Shown: in pieces, positions 33,878-43,137 of the stretch
Layout: each line of letters starts with the position of its first letter
Numbering within the stretch: the stretch's first letter is position 1
Source of the DNA: Tectiglobus sp965223355
GTDB taxonomy: Bacteria > Pseudomonadota > Alphaproteobacteria > Rhizobiales > Hyphomicrobiaceae
Length of the DNA stretch: 64,000 bases
Direction: 5' to 3'
NCBI GenBank assembly: GCA_965223355.1
Contig: CBDCWE010000003.1
Location: forward strand, 4,836,001-4,900,000
The notes under the pieces: model-generated
Told to the model about the DNA's origin: nothing
Database searches by the model: none
Seen by the model: the letters and a program-made list of their open reading frames with translations, nothing else
Position numbers and translations under genes: made by a program

Positions 33878-35002
33878 TTAACGGGCTGGCTCCGTTGTCG
33901 AATTCTGTGAATTGACAGCCGGTGGATTGCGCTCGCCGCTGGTCCGAACAGAATCATAATACCACAGCATCGCGACAGCGGTTGCAACGATAACAGCGCC
34001 GATGATCGCGCCAACCGCGCCGCCGCTGTCGCGGTGGCTTGGTGGCCTGTTGTGAGATTGGCGGTCGCGACCCGCCACACCGCGATCAGTGCCGACTTTG
34101 GCCTGCGCTGCCACGGTGTTTCCGGCCACGCCCACAGGTTTGAGCTCCATCGTTAGCTCGGGCGCGTCTACATGGCCGCCATCCGGCGGCGCCGGCGACG
34201 CCAATGGATCAAACCGATTGCACACCCGCACGACCATCACCGTGGTGTTGTCCTGGTTCGCAACACCTTTGCGCTCGACGCCCTGCAGCAACGCCCGCGC
34301 GGTCGCCGTCGGAGAACTTCCGGTGACGTCCCCGCGCAATAAGATGTCTGCTATCTCATCACCGCTGAGAGCCTCGAGCCCGTCGCTTGCAAGTATCACC
34401 CAATCGCCGGGTTGCAACTTGAACGGCTGTTGCGGATTGTCTCTCAGCGCAATGTGTTTGCCAATCAGGGCGGACCGCAACGATCGCCGCTGCCGGCTGT
34501 TCCTTGCCTGCTCCTCGGATATGATTTTGGCGGCGGCCTGGCGGTCCAAGATGTTGCCGAGCGAATGGTCTTCGTTGAGCCGGAAGAGCCGCCCTCGGCG
34601 ATAGTACAAGAGCGCCGAGTCGCCAACGCTCATCCAACGCATTCCAGTTTGATCGAGAAAGGCTGCCAGCAGCGTGCAACCCATACCTTCCAGTTTCGGA
34701 TCCCTGGCAACGGCCGCACCGATGGCAGCATTGCTCTCGACCAACGCATCGTTGAGGCGCTGATTGATGGCACCGCTCAGCGAGGCGAAGACATCGATGT
34801 ATGTCTGGCAGGCGATCCGGCTCGCGACCTCGCCGGCGACATGTCCTCCCATACCGTCGGACAACACCGCCAGCAGTGGCGCCGACAGCTGCGACCCGCC
34901 ATCGGCCTTGGACCGCTGGAAGTGGCAATAGTCCTGCTGATGGGCACGCCCACCCTGAATGGCCTCGTAGCCGATCTCAAAGTCAAGACTGGGCTGGTTC
35001 AT
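33878..35002 (-). CDS. PP2C-family serine/threonine phosphatase with C-terminal membrane helix
   Basis: 374 residues. The PP2C domain (about 8-262) dephosphorylates Ser/Thr proteins with two metal ions. Metal ligands D24 (HQQDYC), D49 in VLSDGMGGH, the ASDG motif in WVILASDGLEAL and the final aspartate in NQDNTTVMVV are present. After a linker of about 60 residues rich in Pro, Asp and His, a single helix (VGAIIGAVIVATAVAMLWYY, about 328-350) anchors it to the membrane with a short outer tail. No Hanks-type kinase gene is adjacent. It is followed after 151 bp by a membrane protein of unknown function on the same strand. Confidence 0.9.
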   Translation of the reverse strand: MNQPSLDFEIGYEAIQGGRAHQQDYCHFQRSKADGGSQLSAPLLAVLSDGMGGHVAGEVASRIACQTYIDVFASLSGAINQRLNDALVESNAAIGAAVARDPKLEGMGCTLLAAFLDQTGMRWMSVGDSALLYYRRGRLFRLNEDHSLGNILDRQAAAKIISEEQARNSRQRRSLRSALIGKHIALRDNPQQPFKLQPGDWVILASDGLEALSGDEIADILLRGDVTGSSPTATARALLQGVERKGVANQDNTTVMVVRVCNRFDPLASPAPPDGGHVDAPELTMELKPVGVAGNTVAAQAKVGTDRGVAGRDRQSHNRPPSHRDSGGAVGAIIGAVIVATAVAMLWYYDSVRTSGERNPPAVNSQNSTTEPAR

Positions 35003-35153
35003 CGCCGCCTTCGTCCGTTGCTGACCAATCCAATGCCCCGCCGCAAAGGGCGCGGACCAGCGACGACGCTGTCTTGATGTGCGATCATCTTGGTCGAGCC
35101 GGGGTGACTGTTGGTGGTATCATCGCCGTCGGCGCCGTCACTGCCGGAGTGGG

Positions 35154-35825
35154 TCATAGCGCGTCTCCTGCCGATCCAGGCTCAACCACCGTCACACCGC
35201 TTGCACCGGATGGCGCTGCCATCAAACTATCCCTCGCCCAGGCCCGGACGCGATTGAAGGTTCTGGGGTCGATTGCCGCCTGCACGTCGCAGACGCAGGC
35301 GCGACGAATTTCGTTGCAGCGCACGGCAATTGCATCGCCCGTGTCGGCAGCCGTCGATGCTTGGATGTTGGCAAGGACATCGTCGGCATCGACGAGATGG
35401 TCGAGGATTGGCTGGCGATGGCCCGTGCAGGCCGCTTGTTTATGGGCGCCATCACAGGGGCCGCACCGGTTCGGGAAATGGAGCCGGGCCGCATTGATCT
35501 GGGCGCCGAGGCGCGCGCGGATGCGCACAAAGTCCAGGAACTGCAAGGGCTGCAACTGGGCGCGGGCCTGGGTTGTCAGATGTTCTAGAACTTCGGCCGT
35601 CAGCGCAATGCAGGTTTGCGACCACGCAATGATATGATCCGCGTGATGGAGACGCAGCTGCCGGCGGTTGAGGCGCTGTTGACGCGACAACACCCGGAGC
35701 GCCAGCAACAGCGCGGCAAGCGACAGGATGGCGGCAATGGCCGGGCTGATGGCGGCCGGCACCTCGACCTTGGCGACGTTGTCCAGGGCAGCAATGATCA
35801 CAGAAAAAATGTCAAGCCAGTCCAT
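35154..35825 (-). CDS. Hypothetical membrane protein
   Basis: 223 residues, no recognised family. The N-terminal hydrophobic region (FSVIIAALDNVAKVEVPAAISPAIAAILSLAALLLALRVL) suggests one or two helices. A soluble domain rich in His, Cys, Arg and Ala follows (for example FPNRCGPCDGAHKQAACTG and RRACVCDVQ). The cysteines are paired in a way that could bind metal or form disulfides. It lies upstream of the PP2C gene and may share its transcript. The reading is supported by frame length and upstream position only. Confidence 0.55.
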   Translation of the reverse strand: MDWLDIFSVIIAALDNVAKVEVPAAISPAIAAILSLAALLLALRVLSRQQRLNRRQLRLHHADHIIAWSQTCIALTAEVLEHLTTQARAQLQPLQFLDFVRIRARLGAQINAARLHFPNRCGPCDGAHKQAACTGHRQPILDHLVDADDVLANIQASTAADTGDAIAVRCNEIRRACVCDVQAAIDPRTFNRVRAWARDSLMAAPSGASGVTVVEPGSAGDAL

Positions 35826-35854
35826 GCCGCGCTGTCATGTCCTCAAAAGAATCA

Positions 35855-35937
35855 CTACCGCAACCTGCCGTTCTTCGGCATCGTCACAATCCCGAACTCA
35901 AGGCAGAAAGTTGTGCGATTCTGAAGCGGCGATCATG
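35855..35937 (-). repeat. R1 repeat, decayed copy H
   Basis: CTACCGCAACCTGCC, CGGCATCG, ATCCCGAACTCAAGGCAGAAAG and GCGGCGATCATG align with hairpin 1 and the spacer of R1. Hairpin 2 is missing. It lies between TrkH and the hypothetical membrane gene (35826-36052). Confidence 0.65.
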
Positions 35938-36052
35938 TCCGCCTAAGGCGGGTCCATCGCGCCGGCCCGCTAACCCTGAAACGCAACAGACATCGCAACA
36001 GCGCCATAGCGATGCGGCAGTTTGATGGCGCCGATCGAGACGAGTTGCACCA

Positions 36053-37498
36053 TCAACTGCGCCAAAACTCCGGGCGCAACAGCACCAGGACGGTGAAGAG
36101 TTCGAGCCGACCAAGCAACATTGCAAACGCAAGCACCCATTTCGCGGTCGCCGGCAGCGCCGAATAGTTACCGGCCGGCCCGATGATGTCGCCAAGTCCC
36201 GGGCCGACGTTGCCGACCGCGCTGGTGGCCGCCGACAACGACGTCGTCAGGTCGAGATCCAGGGCCGAAAGGATGACCGTAAACACACCGACCGTCGTCA
36301 TATAGATGGCCAGAAAGGCGACCACCGAGAACGGCACGTCGTCCGGCAGGCGACGACGATTATAGGTCAGCGTGACGACCCGGTTGGGACTGATAAGGTG
36401 CAGGAAGTGGCTGCGCGACAGCATGCCGGCAACCTGCAGGCGATAGATCTTGATACCGCCGCATGTTGAACCCGAACAGCCACCGACGAACATCAACAAA
36501 AAGAACAGACCCGTCGCAAACGGCCCCCAACTCGTATAGTCGCCAGCGGAGTACCCGGTTGTCGTCACGATCGAGGTGATGTTGAACGTCGCCATCCGAA
36601 ACGCCTCGCCCAACGGCAGGTTGCGGGCCGCCGACAGCCACAACGACACAGCAATGCAGATGGTGACCAGGAAAAACGCAAAGCCGCGCACCTGAGCATC
36701 GCGCCACAGCGCCGCCGGCTCGCCGCGCAACATGCGAATGAAGACAACAAACGGCAGGGCGCCGAGAATCATGAACACGATGCACACCCATTGCAGCGCC
36801 GGTGAGGCAAAGAATCCGAAACTCTTGTCATGGGTGGAAAAGCCCGCCGTCGATACCGTCGTCAGGGCATGGCTGATGGCATCGAAGGCGGTCATGCCGA
36901 ACGCCAGGTAGGCGCCGGTGCACAGGATGATGAGGCCGGCATAAATGCCAGCCGTCGCGGTGACCAGCTCCAATGCGCGCGGCAGCACCTTTTCGGAACG
37001 GTCCGAACTTTCGGTCTGGAACAGCTGCATGCCGCCAACGCGCAGAAACGGCAGCATGATCAGCGCCGTGACGACGATGCCAAGACCACCGAGCCCCTGC
37101 AGCAGCGAACGCCATAACAAAATACCGCGCGGTAACAAGTCGAGCTTCACCAAAACAGTTGAGCCGGTGGTCGTGAGGCCCGACATCGATTCGAAAAACG
37201 CATCGGTATAGGGCAGGCCCAGCCCCACGAACGGTATGGCCGCAAAGGCTGCCACGAACACCCACGTCACCGTGGTCAGAACGAAACCTTCCTTGAGGCC
37301 GAGTTGCATCGGCTTGTCATTGTAGGCCACCAACAACATCAGGCCGCCGATGAAGAACGTAAACACCGACGAGGCGAGAAACACGCGCCAGCCCGGCTGA
37401 CCATCGGCAATGTCGACGATTGCAGGCAGAACCATCGCCGCTGCGATCGCACACAGCACGAGCCCAAGCGTCAGCACAATTGGTCGGATCTGAACCAC
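36053..37498 (-). CDS. trkH: TrkH-family potassium uptake protein
   Basis: 481-residue membrane channel subunit of the Trk K+ system, built from four pore-loop repeats. The four selectivity-filter segments are visible as GLTTTGSTVL, TVSTAGFSTH, VTTTGYSAGD and AVGNVGPGLG. GGCSGSTCGGIKIYR between repeats is a family hallmark. It normally works with the NAD-binding TrkA, which is not in this window. The first residue is a GTG. A divergent gap of 330 bp separates it from the enolase-superfamily gene. Confidence 0.93.
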   Translation of the reverse strand: MVQIRPIVLTLGLVLCAIAAAMVLPAIVDIADGQPGWRVFLASSVFTFFIGGLMLLVAYNDKPMQLGLKEGFVLTTVTWVFVAAFAAIPFVGLGLPYTDAFFESMSGLTTTGSTVLVKLDLLPRGILLWRSLLQGLGGLGIVVTALIMLPFLRVGGMQLFQTESSDRSEKVLPRALELVTATAGIYAGLIILCTGAYLAFGMTAFDAISHALTTVSTAGFSTHDKSFGFFASPALQWVCIVFMILGALPFVVFIRMLRGEPAALWRDAQVRGFAFFLVTICIAVSLWLSAARNLPLGEAFRMATFNITSIVTTTGYSAGDYTSWGPFATGLFFLLMFVGGCSGSTCGGIKIYRLQVAGMLSRSHFLHLISPNRVVTLTYNRRRLPDDVPFSVVAFLAIYMTTVGVFTVILSALDLDLTTSLSAATSAVGNVGPGLGDIIGPAGNYSALPATAKWVLAFAMLLGRLELFTVLVLLRPEFWRS

Positions 37499-37828
37499 GG
37501 GGTGCTCGAGGGTGTTCCTGTTGTCGAGGGACGCTGTACGATCGTCTACCCGCCCCTATATCGCAAGGCGCGCGGCAACTGCTGCAACGCGGACAAAAGT
37601 GGTGAATGCAACGCGACTCTGAGTCACCTGGATCACAACATAGCTCGATTAACACACTGTAAACTATGTTTTTTCTCCCGCAACACGAGCCCTTTCGACG
37701 TCGCGTCCCTTGGACGCATTTGTCCGCACGCCGGCGATCGTCGAGTTGCATCGCGAAGTGCACCGGTTGAAGATGGCGTGTTCGATTGTCGTTGCCGTTG
37801 TGGCCTTGCATCAGTCCGGGGAGCTGCC
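37499..37828. other. Divergent promoter region, trkH / enolase-superfamily gene
   Basis: 330 bp without a supported gene. It contains the palindrome GACTC-T-GAGTC (about 37614) and a loose hairpin AACATAG (37637-37643) / CTATGTT (37664-37670) followed by a T-run on the plus strand. The hairpin could act as a weak terminator or attenuator before the enolase-superfamily gene, but the stem is short and the loop is 20 nt. Confidence 0.4.
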
Positions 37829-38935
37829 ATGAAAATCACCGATCTACGCGTCGTGCAATACCGCCGTCCCGCCAGCGCTGGCGGCACCGATTACAGTGCA
37901 GAGATCCAGATTGTCGAAATCGAGACAAGTTCGGGTCTCACCGGGGTTGGATTTGCAAGTGCACCTTCGAAGACCGGCGCGATCATCACGCAGATGATCA
38001 ACGGGCTCCTGAAACCCAAGCTGATGGGCCAAAACCCGCATTTAACAGACGCGATCTGGCAGTCGCTCTACTGGGATGCGGCGCCGCGGCGCGGCGGTGA
38101 CGGGTTGATGCGAGTGGCAATCGCAGCCGTCGACTTTGCGTTGTGGGATCTCAAGGGCAAGGCCGCCGGTGTGCCGGTTGCACAACTCCTCGGCCACACC
38201 CGTGACGAGATCGCGACCTATGCCAATTGCGCCCATCACATGGCGCCGGAAGAGCTTGCCCAACGTGCTGGTGGTTATGTCGCCGCCGGCCACAAAGCCC
38301 TGAAGATCCGCGGCTCGCGCACATTCGTGACACTGGCAGAGGCCACGGATCGGGTCCGGCACGTGCGCGCTGCGATCGGCGATGATGTGCGCCTGATGGT
38401 CGACGTCAACGGCACCTGGGATGTCGATACCGCGGTCCAGCAGCTCAAAGCATGGGAGCCCTACAATGTTTACTGGCTCGAAGAGCCGGTGCCGCCGAGC
38501 GATATCGCCGGTTACGCCCGCGTTCGGGCACGGGCCGGCAACACCTACATCGTCGGCGGCGAACAAAATGTCGGATTGACCGAATTTGATGCCCTGATCA
38601 ATACCGGGGTCGATATCGTGCAACCGAATGCCATGGTCGCCGGCGGCATTACGCCCTGGCTCGCGATCCATGGCCTCGCCACCGCCAGAAGCGTGCCCGT
38701 CAGTCCGTGGAACCTGCAGCTCGTCCATCTGCACATGGCCGCCGGCCTCGCCAACGTTCAGTGGATCGAATACTTCATGGCCGACAACGCCCTGCTTGCC
38801 TTCCAGGGTGAATTGTTCGCCAACACGATAGAAGAAACCGTCCGTGCTGACGGCATCTATCTCAAGGCACCAACCGCGCCCGGTCTCGGTCTGATGCTCA
38901 ACGCGGATTTCGCCGCAACGTGCCGGGTATCGTGA
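37829..38935 (+). CDS. Enolase-superfamily (MR/MLE) enzyme with atypical catalytic residues
   Basis: 368 residues. N-terminal capping domain (1-120), then a TIM barrel. The three metal ligands are present: D192 (VDVNG), E218 (LEEP) and E245 (GGEQN). Classical mandelate-racemase-type enzymes use K-x-K and an Asp-His pair. Here the Lys motif reads K159-I-R161, the Asp position (QPD in relatives) is N267, and the His position (PH) is W294. The enzyme therefore binds Mg2+ but probably uses a different acid/base set. GGGGAG precedes the ATG. It is followed after 72 bp by an N-methylproline-demethylase-like flavoprotein, so a betaine/proline-derivative role is possible; the substrate is unknown. 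Confidence 0.85.
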   Translation: MKITDLRVVQYRRPASAGGTDYSAEIQIVEIETSSGLTGVGFASAPSKTGAIITQMINGLLKPKLMGQNPHLTDAIWQSLYWDAAPRRGGDGLMRVAIAAVDFALWDLKGKAAGVPVAQLLGHTRDEIATYANCAHHMAPEELAQRAGGYVAAGHKALKIRGSRTFVTLAEATDRVRHVRAAIGDDVRLMVDVNGTWDVDTAVQQLKAWEPYNVYWLEEPVPPSDIAGYARVRARAGNTYIVGGEQNVGLTEFDALINTGVDIVQPNAMVAGGITPWLAIHGLATARSVPVSPWNLQLVHLHMAAGLANVQWIEYFMADNALLAFQGELFANTIEETVRADGIYLKAPTAPGLGLMLNADFAATCRVS

Positions 38936-39007
38936 TCCACGCCGTGAACGTCGTTGCGGAGCCGTTGCGGGGACATCGAGACGACAGCTGCGACACCGAG
39001 GATGACC

Positions 39008-41050
39008 ATGCCGACACGATCGAACGATCCGCTGCTGCAGCCGTTCCGCCTCAAACACCTCGAGCTGCGCAACCGCATTATGAGCACCAGCCATGCCTGC
39101 GGCCTCGAAGACGGCGGCATGCCGCGCGATCGCTATCAGGCCTATTACGAAGAAAAAGCCAAGGGCGGCATCGGGCTGGCGATGTTTGGCGGCTCCTCCA
39201 ACGTCGCAATCGACTCGCCGTCCGTGTTCCAGCAGCTCAACGTCGGCGTCGACGAGGTCATTCCGCATTTGCAGAAACTGTCGGCGCGCGTGCACGCCCA
39301 TGGCGCCGCGCTGATGTGCCAGATCACGCACCTCGGCCGCCGCGGCGAAAGCAACAAGGGCGCATTTCTGCCGACCATCGCCCCGTCCGTCGTTCGCGAA
39401 ACGCTGCACCGCAGCATCCCTAAGGAAATGGAGGCGCATGACTTCGCACGCGTTCGCCAGGCCTTTGCGGCGGCGGCCAAGCGCTGCCGGGACGGTGGAC
39501 TGGACGGCATCGAAACGCTGTCCGGTGCGCATCTGATCGGCCAGTTCCTGTCGCCGGCAACCAACCGGCGCACGGACCGGTATGGCGGCTCGCTGGCAAA
39601 CCGTTGCCGCTTCGGCCTCGAAGTCTTCGAAGCCATCCGCAAGGCGGTGGGCGATGACTTTCTGGTCGGCTTTCGTTTCATCGTTGATGAAGGCCACGAT
39701 GCCGGGCTCAACTTCGAAGACTGCGTGGCGATTGCCAAGATCTTCCAGTCATCCGGCATGGTCGACTTCTTCAATGCCATCTATGGGCGCATGGACACCC
39801 AGATCAGCCTCGCGGTCGACAACATGCCGGGCATGTCGATGCCGATCGCCCCGTGGCTCGAAAAGGCCGGCCGGTTTCGCCAGGAGGTATCGCTGCCGGT
39901 CTTTCATGCCGCACGCATCACTGATATCGCAACGGCGCGGCACGCCATTCGCGACGGTCTTCTCGATCTCGTCGGCATGACGCGGGCGCAGATTGCCGAC
40001 CCCTATCTCGTCCACAAACTCGCCGCCGGCGAAGAGCACCGGATCCGGCCGTGTGTCGGGGCAACGCAGTGCATGAGCGAACTGCGCCCGACCTGTCTGC
40101 ACAATCCGGCAACCGGTCACGAAGCCGTTCTCAACCAGCAGATTGCACCGGCCGACAGCAAACGCCGGGTGATTATCGTCGGCGCCGGGCCGGCCGGCCT
40201 CGAAGCGGCGCGGGTGTGTGGCGAACGCGGCCACGACGTGGTGCTGTTCGAAGCTGCCGACAAACCCGGCGGGCAAGTGCTGCTGGCGGCCGAAGCCGGT
40301 TGGCGCCGCGACATCATCGGGATTGTCGATTGGCGGGTTGGCGAGGCTCGGCGGCTCGGCGTCGATCTGAGAACAAACACGCTTGCCGAAGCCGAAGATG
40401 TCGTGCGGCAAAATCCCGAGCTGGTGATTATCGCCAGCGGCGGTGTGCCAAATCTCGACTGGCTGGCGGGCCATGAACACATCACCAGCAGCTGGGATAT
40501 TCTGAGCGGCACGGTGGCGCCGGCCGACGACATCCTGGTTGTCGACGGTACGGGCCGGCATGCCGCCCTCAGTGCGGCCGAATACTGCCACCGCAAGGGC
40601 GCCAGGGTCCGGTTCGTCACGATCGATGAAACGCTGGCGGCCGAGCAGGCCTATGCGGAGCGCGTCGTGTGGCGCAAGTGGGCGCGCGAGACCGGGCTGG
40701 CGGTCGGCTATGAAGAACAACTGCGTGGTGTCGCGCCCGACGGCAACCGGCTGAGCGCCACCCTGGAGAACGAACTGACCGGCGCAATCACGACAATTGC
40801 CGCCGATCAGGTGGTGTTCGAATACGGCACGACGCCGGCGGCCAATGTGTTCTTCGATTTGCAGACCCGATCGATCAACGGCGGCGTAACCGACCTCGAA
40901 GCCATGGCCGCCGGCTTCGGACAGGCGACCGGCGCTGCGACACAGTCAGCGGATGGCGCGTTCGAGTTGCATCGCATTGGCGATGCCGTGTCGAGCCGCA
41001 ACATCCACGCCGCGGTCCTCGATGCGTTGCGGCTCTGTCAGCATTGCTGA
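39008..41050 (+). CDS. OYE-FeS-FAD flavoprotein, N-methylproline demethylase/dienoyl-CoA reductase type
   Basis: 680 residues in three parts: an FMN-binding old-yellow-enzyme barrel (1-340), an Fe-S loop (349-363) and an FAD/NAD-binding half (385-680; VGAGPAGLEAARV near 391). Family members oxidatively demethylate amines or reduce dienoyl-CoA. The Fe-S loop reads C349-VGATQ-C355 ... C363. The canonical C-x2-C-x2-C...C has one more cysteine, so one ligand is missing or non-protein; I recall the CVGAT form from annotated N-methylproline demethylases. The ATG at 39008 follows GAGG by seven bases; ATG 39002 is an alternative. It is probably co-transcribed with the enolase-superfamily gene. Confidence 0.87.
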   Translation: MPTRSNDPLLQPFRLKHLELRNRIMSTSHACGLEDGGMPRDRYQAYYEEKAKGGIGLAMFGGSSNVAIDSPSVFQQLNVGVDEVIPHLQKLSARVHAHGAALMCQITHLGRRGESNKGAFLPTIAPSVVRETLHRSIPKEMEAHDFARVRQAFAAAAKRCRDGGLDGIETLSGAHLIGQFLSPATNRRTDRYGGSLANRCRFGLEVFEAIRKAVGDDFLVGFRFIVDEGHDAGLNFEDCVAIAKIFQSSGMVDFFNAIYGRMDTQISLAVDNMPGMSMPIAPWLEKAGRFRQEVSLPVFHAARITDIATARHAIRDGLLDLVGMTRAQIADPYLVHKLAAGEEHRIRPCVGATQCMSELRPTCLHNPATGHEAVLNQQIAPADSKRRVIIVGAGPAGLEAARVCGERGHDVVLFEAADKPGGQVLLAAEAGWRRDIIGIVDWRVGEARRLGVDLRTNTLAEAEDVVRQNPELVIIASGGVPNLDWLAGHEHITSSWDILSGTVAPADDILVVDGTGRHAALSAAEYCHRKGARVRFVTIDETLAAEQAYAERVVWRKWARETGLAVGYEEQLRGVAPDGNRLSATLENELTGAITTIAADQVVFEYGTTPAANVFFDLQTRSINGGVTDLEAMAAGFGQATGAATQSADGAFELHRIGDAVSSRNIHAAVLDALRLCQHC

Positions 41051-41166
41051 GGGCCGGGCCGCAAAACCGAACTGGATGGGCCCCAAGCTAAGGTTTACTG
41101 ACACCATGCTGTCAGGAGCTTGCCCTTAGACTGCACCGCGTTGTCAGCAAACAGGCGGACTTGTCT

Positions 41167-41808
41167 ATGCACGATCTCATGCACTACCTCCCGGCAATTC
41201 TTCTTGCCCACACGGCCTTCCTTCTATCGATCCTGAGCCCCGGCCCCAACATTCTTGCGATCATGGGCACATCGATGAGCATCGGTCGGCAAAGTGGGCT
41301 TGCACTTGCCTGCGGCGTTGCAACGGGCTCATGGGTGTGGGCGCTGCTGACGGCAATCGGACTGACGGCGCTGGTCACCTCGGTTGCGTTTGCGTTAGTC
41401 GCGATCAAGATCGTCGGCGGGCTCTATCTCCTGTGGTTGGCCTACAAGGCCTGCCGTGCAGCCATGTCGGACCAAGATCTGAACGCCGAGGCGTTGCCCG
41501 GCGACATCCTGTCGGCAACGGGTTACTTCCGGCGTGGCCTGACAATCCAGCTGACCAACCCGAAAGCGGCCTTGGCCTGGATCGCCATCATGTCTCTCGG
41601 CGTCGGCACGCAATCACCGTGGTGGGTTGCGGCCATAATCGTTGTCGGCACAACAACATTGTCTTTTGCGATTCACGCACTTTATGCCGTCGCCTTTTCA
41701 ACCAACCCGATGGTTCGCCTCTACGGCCACTGTCGGCGCTATGTCCAATGTGCGCTGGGCGCCTTCTTCGCCTATGCCGGCTTCCGGCTTCTCACAAGTC
41801 GAACCTGA
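41167..41808 (+). CDS. LysE-family amino-acid/metabolite exporter
   Basis: 213-residue inner-membrane exporter with six helices. Family hallmarks: LLSILSPGPNILAIMGTSMSIGRQSGLALACGVATGSWVWALLTAIGL near the N-terminus and GLTIQLTNPKAALAWIAIMS in the middle. The SPGPN motif lies at the pore. An upstream in-frame TTG at 41161 is less likely than the ATG at 41167. It is followed by the EEP gene after 7 bp, so the two are probably co-transcribed. The exported substrate is unknown. Confidence 0.9.
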   Translation: MHDLMHYLPAILLAHTAFLLSILSPGPNILAIMGTSMSIGRQSGLALACGVATGSWVWALLTAIGLTALVTSVAFALVAIKIVGGLYLLWLAYKACRAAMSDQDLNAEALPGDILSATGYFRRGLTIQLTNPKAALAWIAIMSLGVGTQSPWWVAAIIVVGTTTLSFAIHALYAVAFSTNPMVRLYGHCRRYVQCALGAFFAYAGFRLLTSRT

Positions 41809-41815
41809 GCACGCA

Positions 41816-42547
41816 ATGCGCCTGGTCGCCTGGAACTGCAACATGGCGCTGCATCGCAAGTTCGAGGCGCTGCTCGATCTCGCGCCCGACATCGCGATCG
41901 TCAGCGAGACAGCCAATCCAGCCATTCTCGCTGAGCGCTCGCCCAATAAGTGGTTCAAACACGATCCGGTCTGGATGGGCGACAATCCGCACAAGGGCCT
42001 CGGCATTTTTGCGTTCGGGGACTACTGGCTGTCGCCCGCCTTCAAGGCCGGCAAACGTCAACGCTACATCGCACCGGTCGCGGTGGGTGGACCGGCGGCA
42101 TTTAATCTGTTGGGCGTCTGGGCGCAAAACGCGAGCGCGGGGATCACCCGCAAACATCAACCCGGGCCGCTGCGCATTGCGCTCAACCGTTACAAAGACT
42201 TTCTGGCAGAACGCGACAGCGTCGTTGCCGGTGACTGGAACAGCAACGCAATATGGGACAAACCCGGCTGGCGCATCAACCACATGGCCAAGGTGCGCGC
42301 GCTCGAAGCTCTCGGGCTGACGAGCATCTACCACGAGCGCTACGGCGAGGCGCACGGCGCAGAATCAATTCCGACACATTATTGGCGCGATCGACGCGAA
42401 GACGGGCCCACCTACCATATCGATTTTGCCTTCATACCGCGAACCTGGCTGCCGCGCGTGAAACACTGCAACGTCGGCGCGTTCGCCGATTGGTGCGGCA
42501 ACCGCCTGAGCGATCACGTGCCGATCGTGGTCGAGGTCGATCTCTAG
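41816..42547 (+). CDS. Endonuclease/exonuclease/phosphatase-family hydrolase
   Basis: 243 residues with the EEP fold. MRLVAWNCNM supplies the first Asn (N7), DIAIVSETA the metal-binding Glu, VVAGDWNSN the Asp/Asn pair and NRLSDHVPIVVEV the terminal Asp-His. No signal peptide, so it is probably cytosolic. The substrate could be nucleic acid, a phosphoinositide-like compound or another phosphodiester. The start at 41816 opens the conserved first strand; a longer frame from 41642 overlaps the LysE gene. The TAG stop lies in the CTAG that begins R1 copy E. Confidence 0.85.
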   Translation: MRLVAWNCNMALHRKFEALLDLAPDIAIVSETANPAILAERSPNKWFKHDPVWMGDNPHKGLGIFAFGDYWLSPAFKAGKRQRYIAPVAVGGPAAFNLLGVWAQNASAGITRKHQPGPLRIALNRYKDFLAERDSVVAGDWNSNAIWDKPGWRINHMAKVRALEALGLTSIYHERYGEAHGAESIPTHYWRDRREDGPTYHIDFAFIPRTWLPRVKHCNVGAFADWCGNRLSDHVPIVVEVDL

Positions 42548-42682
42548 AGCAACCTGCCTTTATTCGGAATCGGAACGATCCTGAATAAAGGCAGAAAGTT
42601 GCTCGCCTCTAAAGTGGCGATCATCTTTGTGCTTTAAGTTGGAACCGCAATAGCGGTTCCAACTTAAAGCACGATGATCTAG
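42544..42682 (-). repeat. R1 three-hairpin repeat, copy E
   Basis: Full-length 139-bp copy with CTAG at both ends (42544-42547, 42679-42682). The left CTAG overlaps the EEP stop codon. Hairpin 1 carries one extra change (CCTGAATAAAGG in place of CCCGAATAAAGG). Confidence 0.93.
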
Positions 42683-43137
42683 GCAACGGTTGTCGGCAAC
42701 GCCAGTCGATCTCGGCGCCGCTGCCGCCATCATGCATAGATGCACAACAAGCATAACCTATCGCGGTTTGACAGCGATCCAAGCGGAGCGGTCGGCGCTG
42801 CCACCCCGACCAGGCGATCGCCCCGGACCCGGGACGTGCTCGATTCGGAAATGGCGATCATCGTGCCCGAGTTCATTTCGGCCGCGGGCAGGGTGACCGT
42901 TCTGGCCCACTGCCGCGCCCAGCCGCAACGGACGGCAAGATCGTTGCCAACCGGCACAACGGCGGTTGCTCACGCCGTCAACGATGGCTGCTAACATGGC
43001 GCCTGGAACTGCGCTGCAAAGCCAAAAAACCCAGGCGACATGCCGTCTTAGGCAATAATCTCGGCGCCCGGTCCCGGCAAATTTTCACATGATTGAACAA
43101 ACCCACTCGACGAATACGGTCATGCGACGCTAGACTA
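42683..43137. other. Intergenic region upstream of the TRAP operon
   Basis: 455 bp. Short frames on both strands (for example 42740-42994 plus and 42758-42997 minus) overlap each other. None shows a good ribosome-binding site or a recognisable family. The promoter of the TRAP operon must lie near 43080-43140, but no clear hexamers were found. Confidence 0.5.

Noticed and set aside
38042..39697. 551-codon minus-strand open frame across the enolase-superfamily and flavoprotein genes
   Set aside because: It spans two well-supported plus-strand genes, and composition bias explains its length.
42740..42997. Overlapping short frames on both strands upstream of the TRAP operon
   Set aside because: They overlap each other, lack good ribosome-binding sites and resemble nothing known. 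Neither can be supported.
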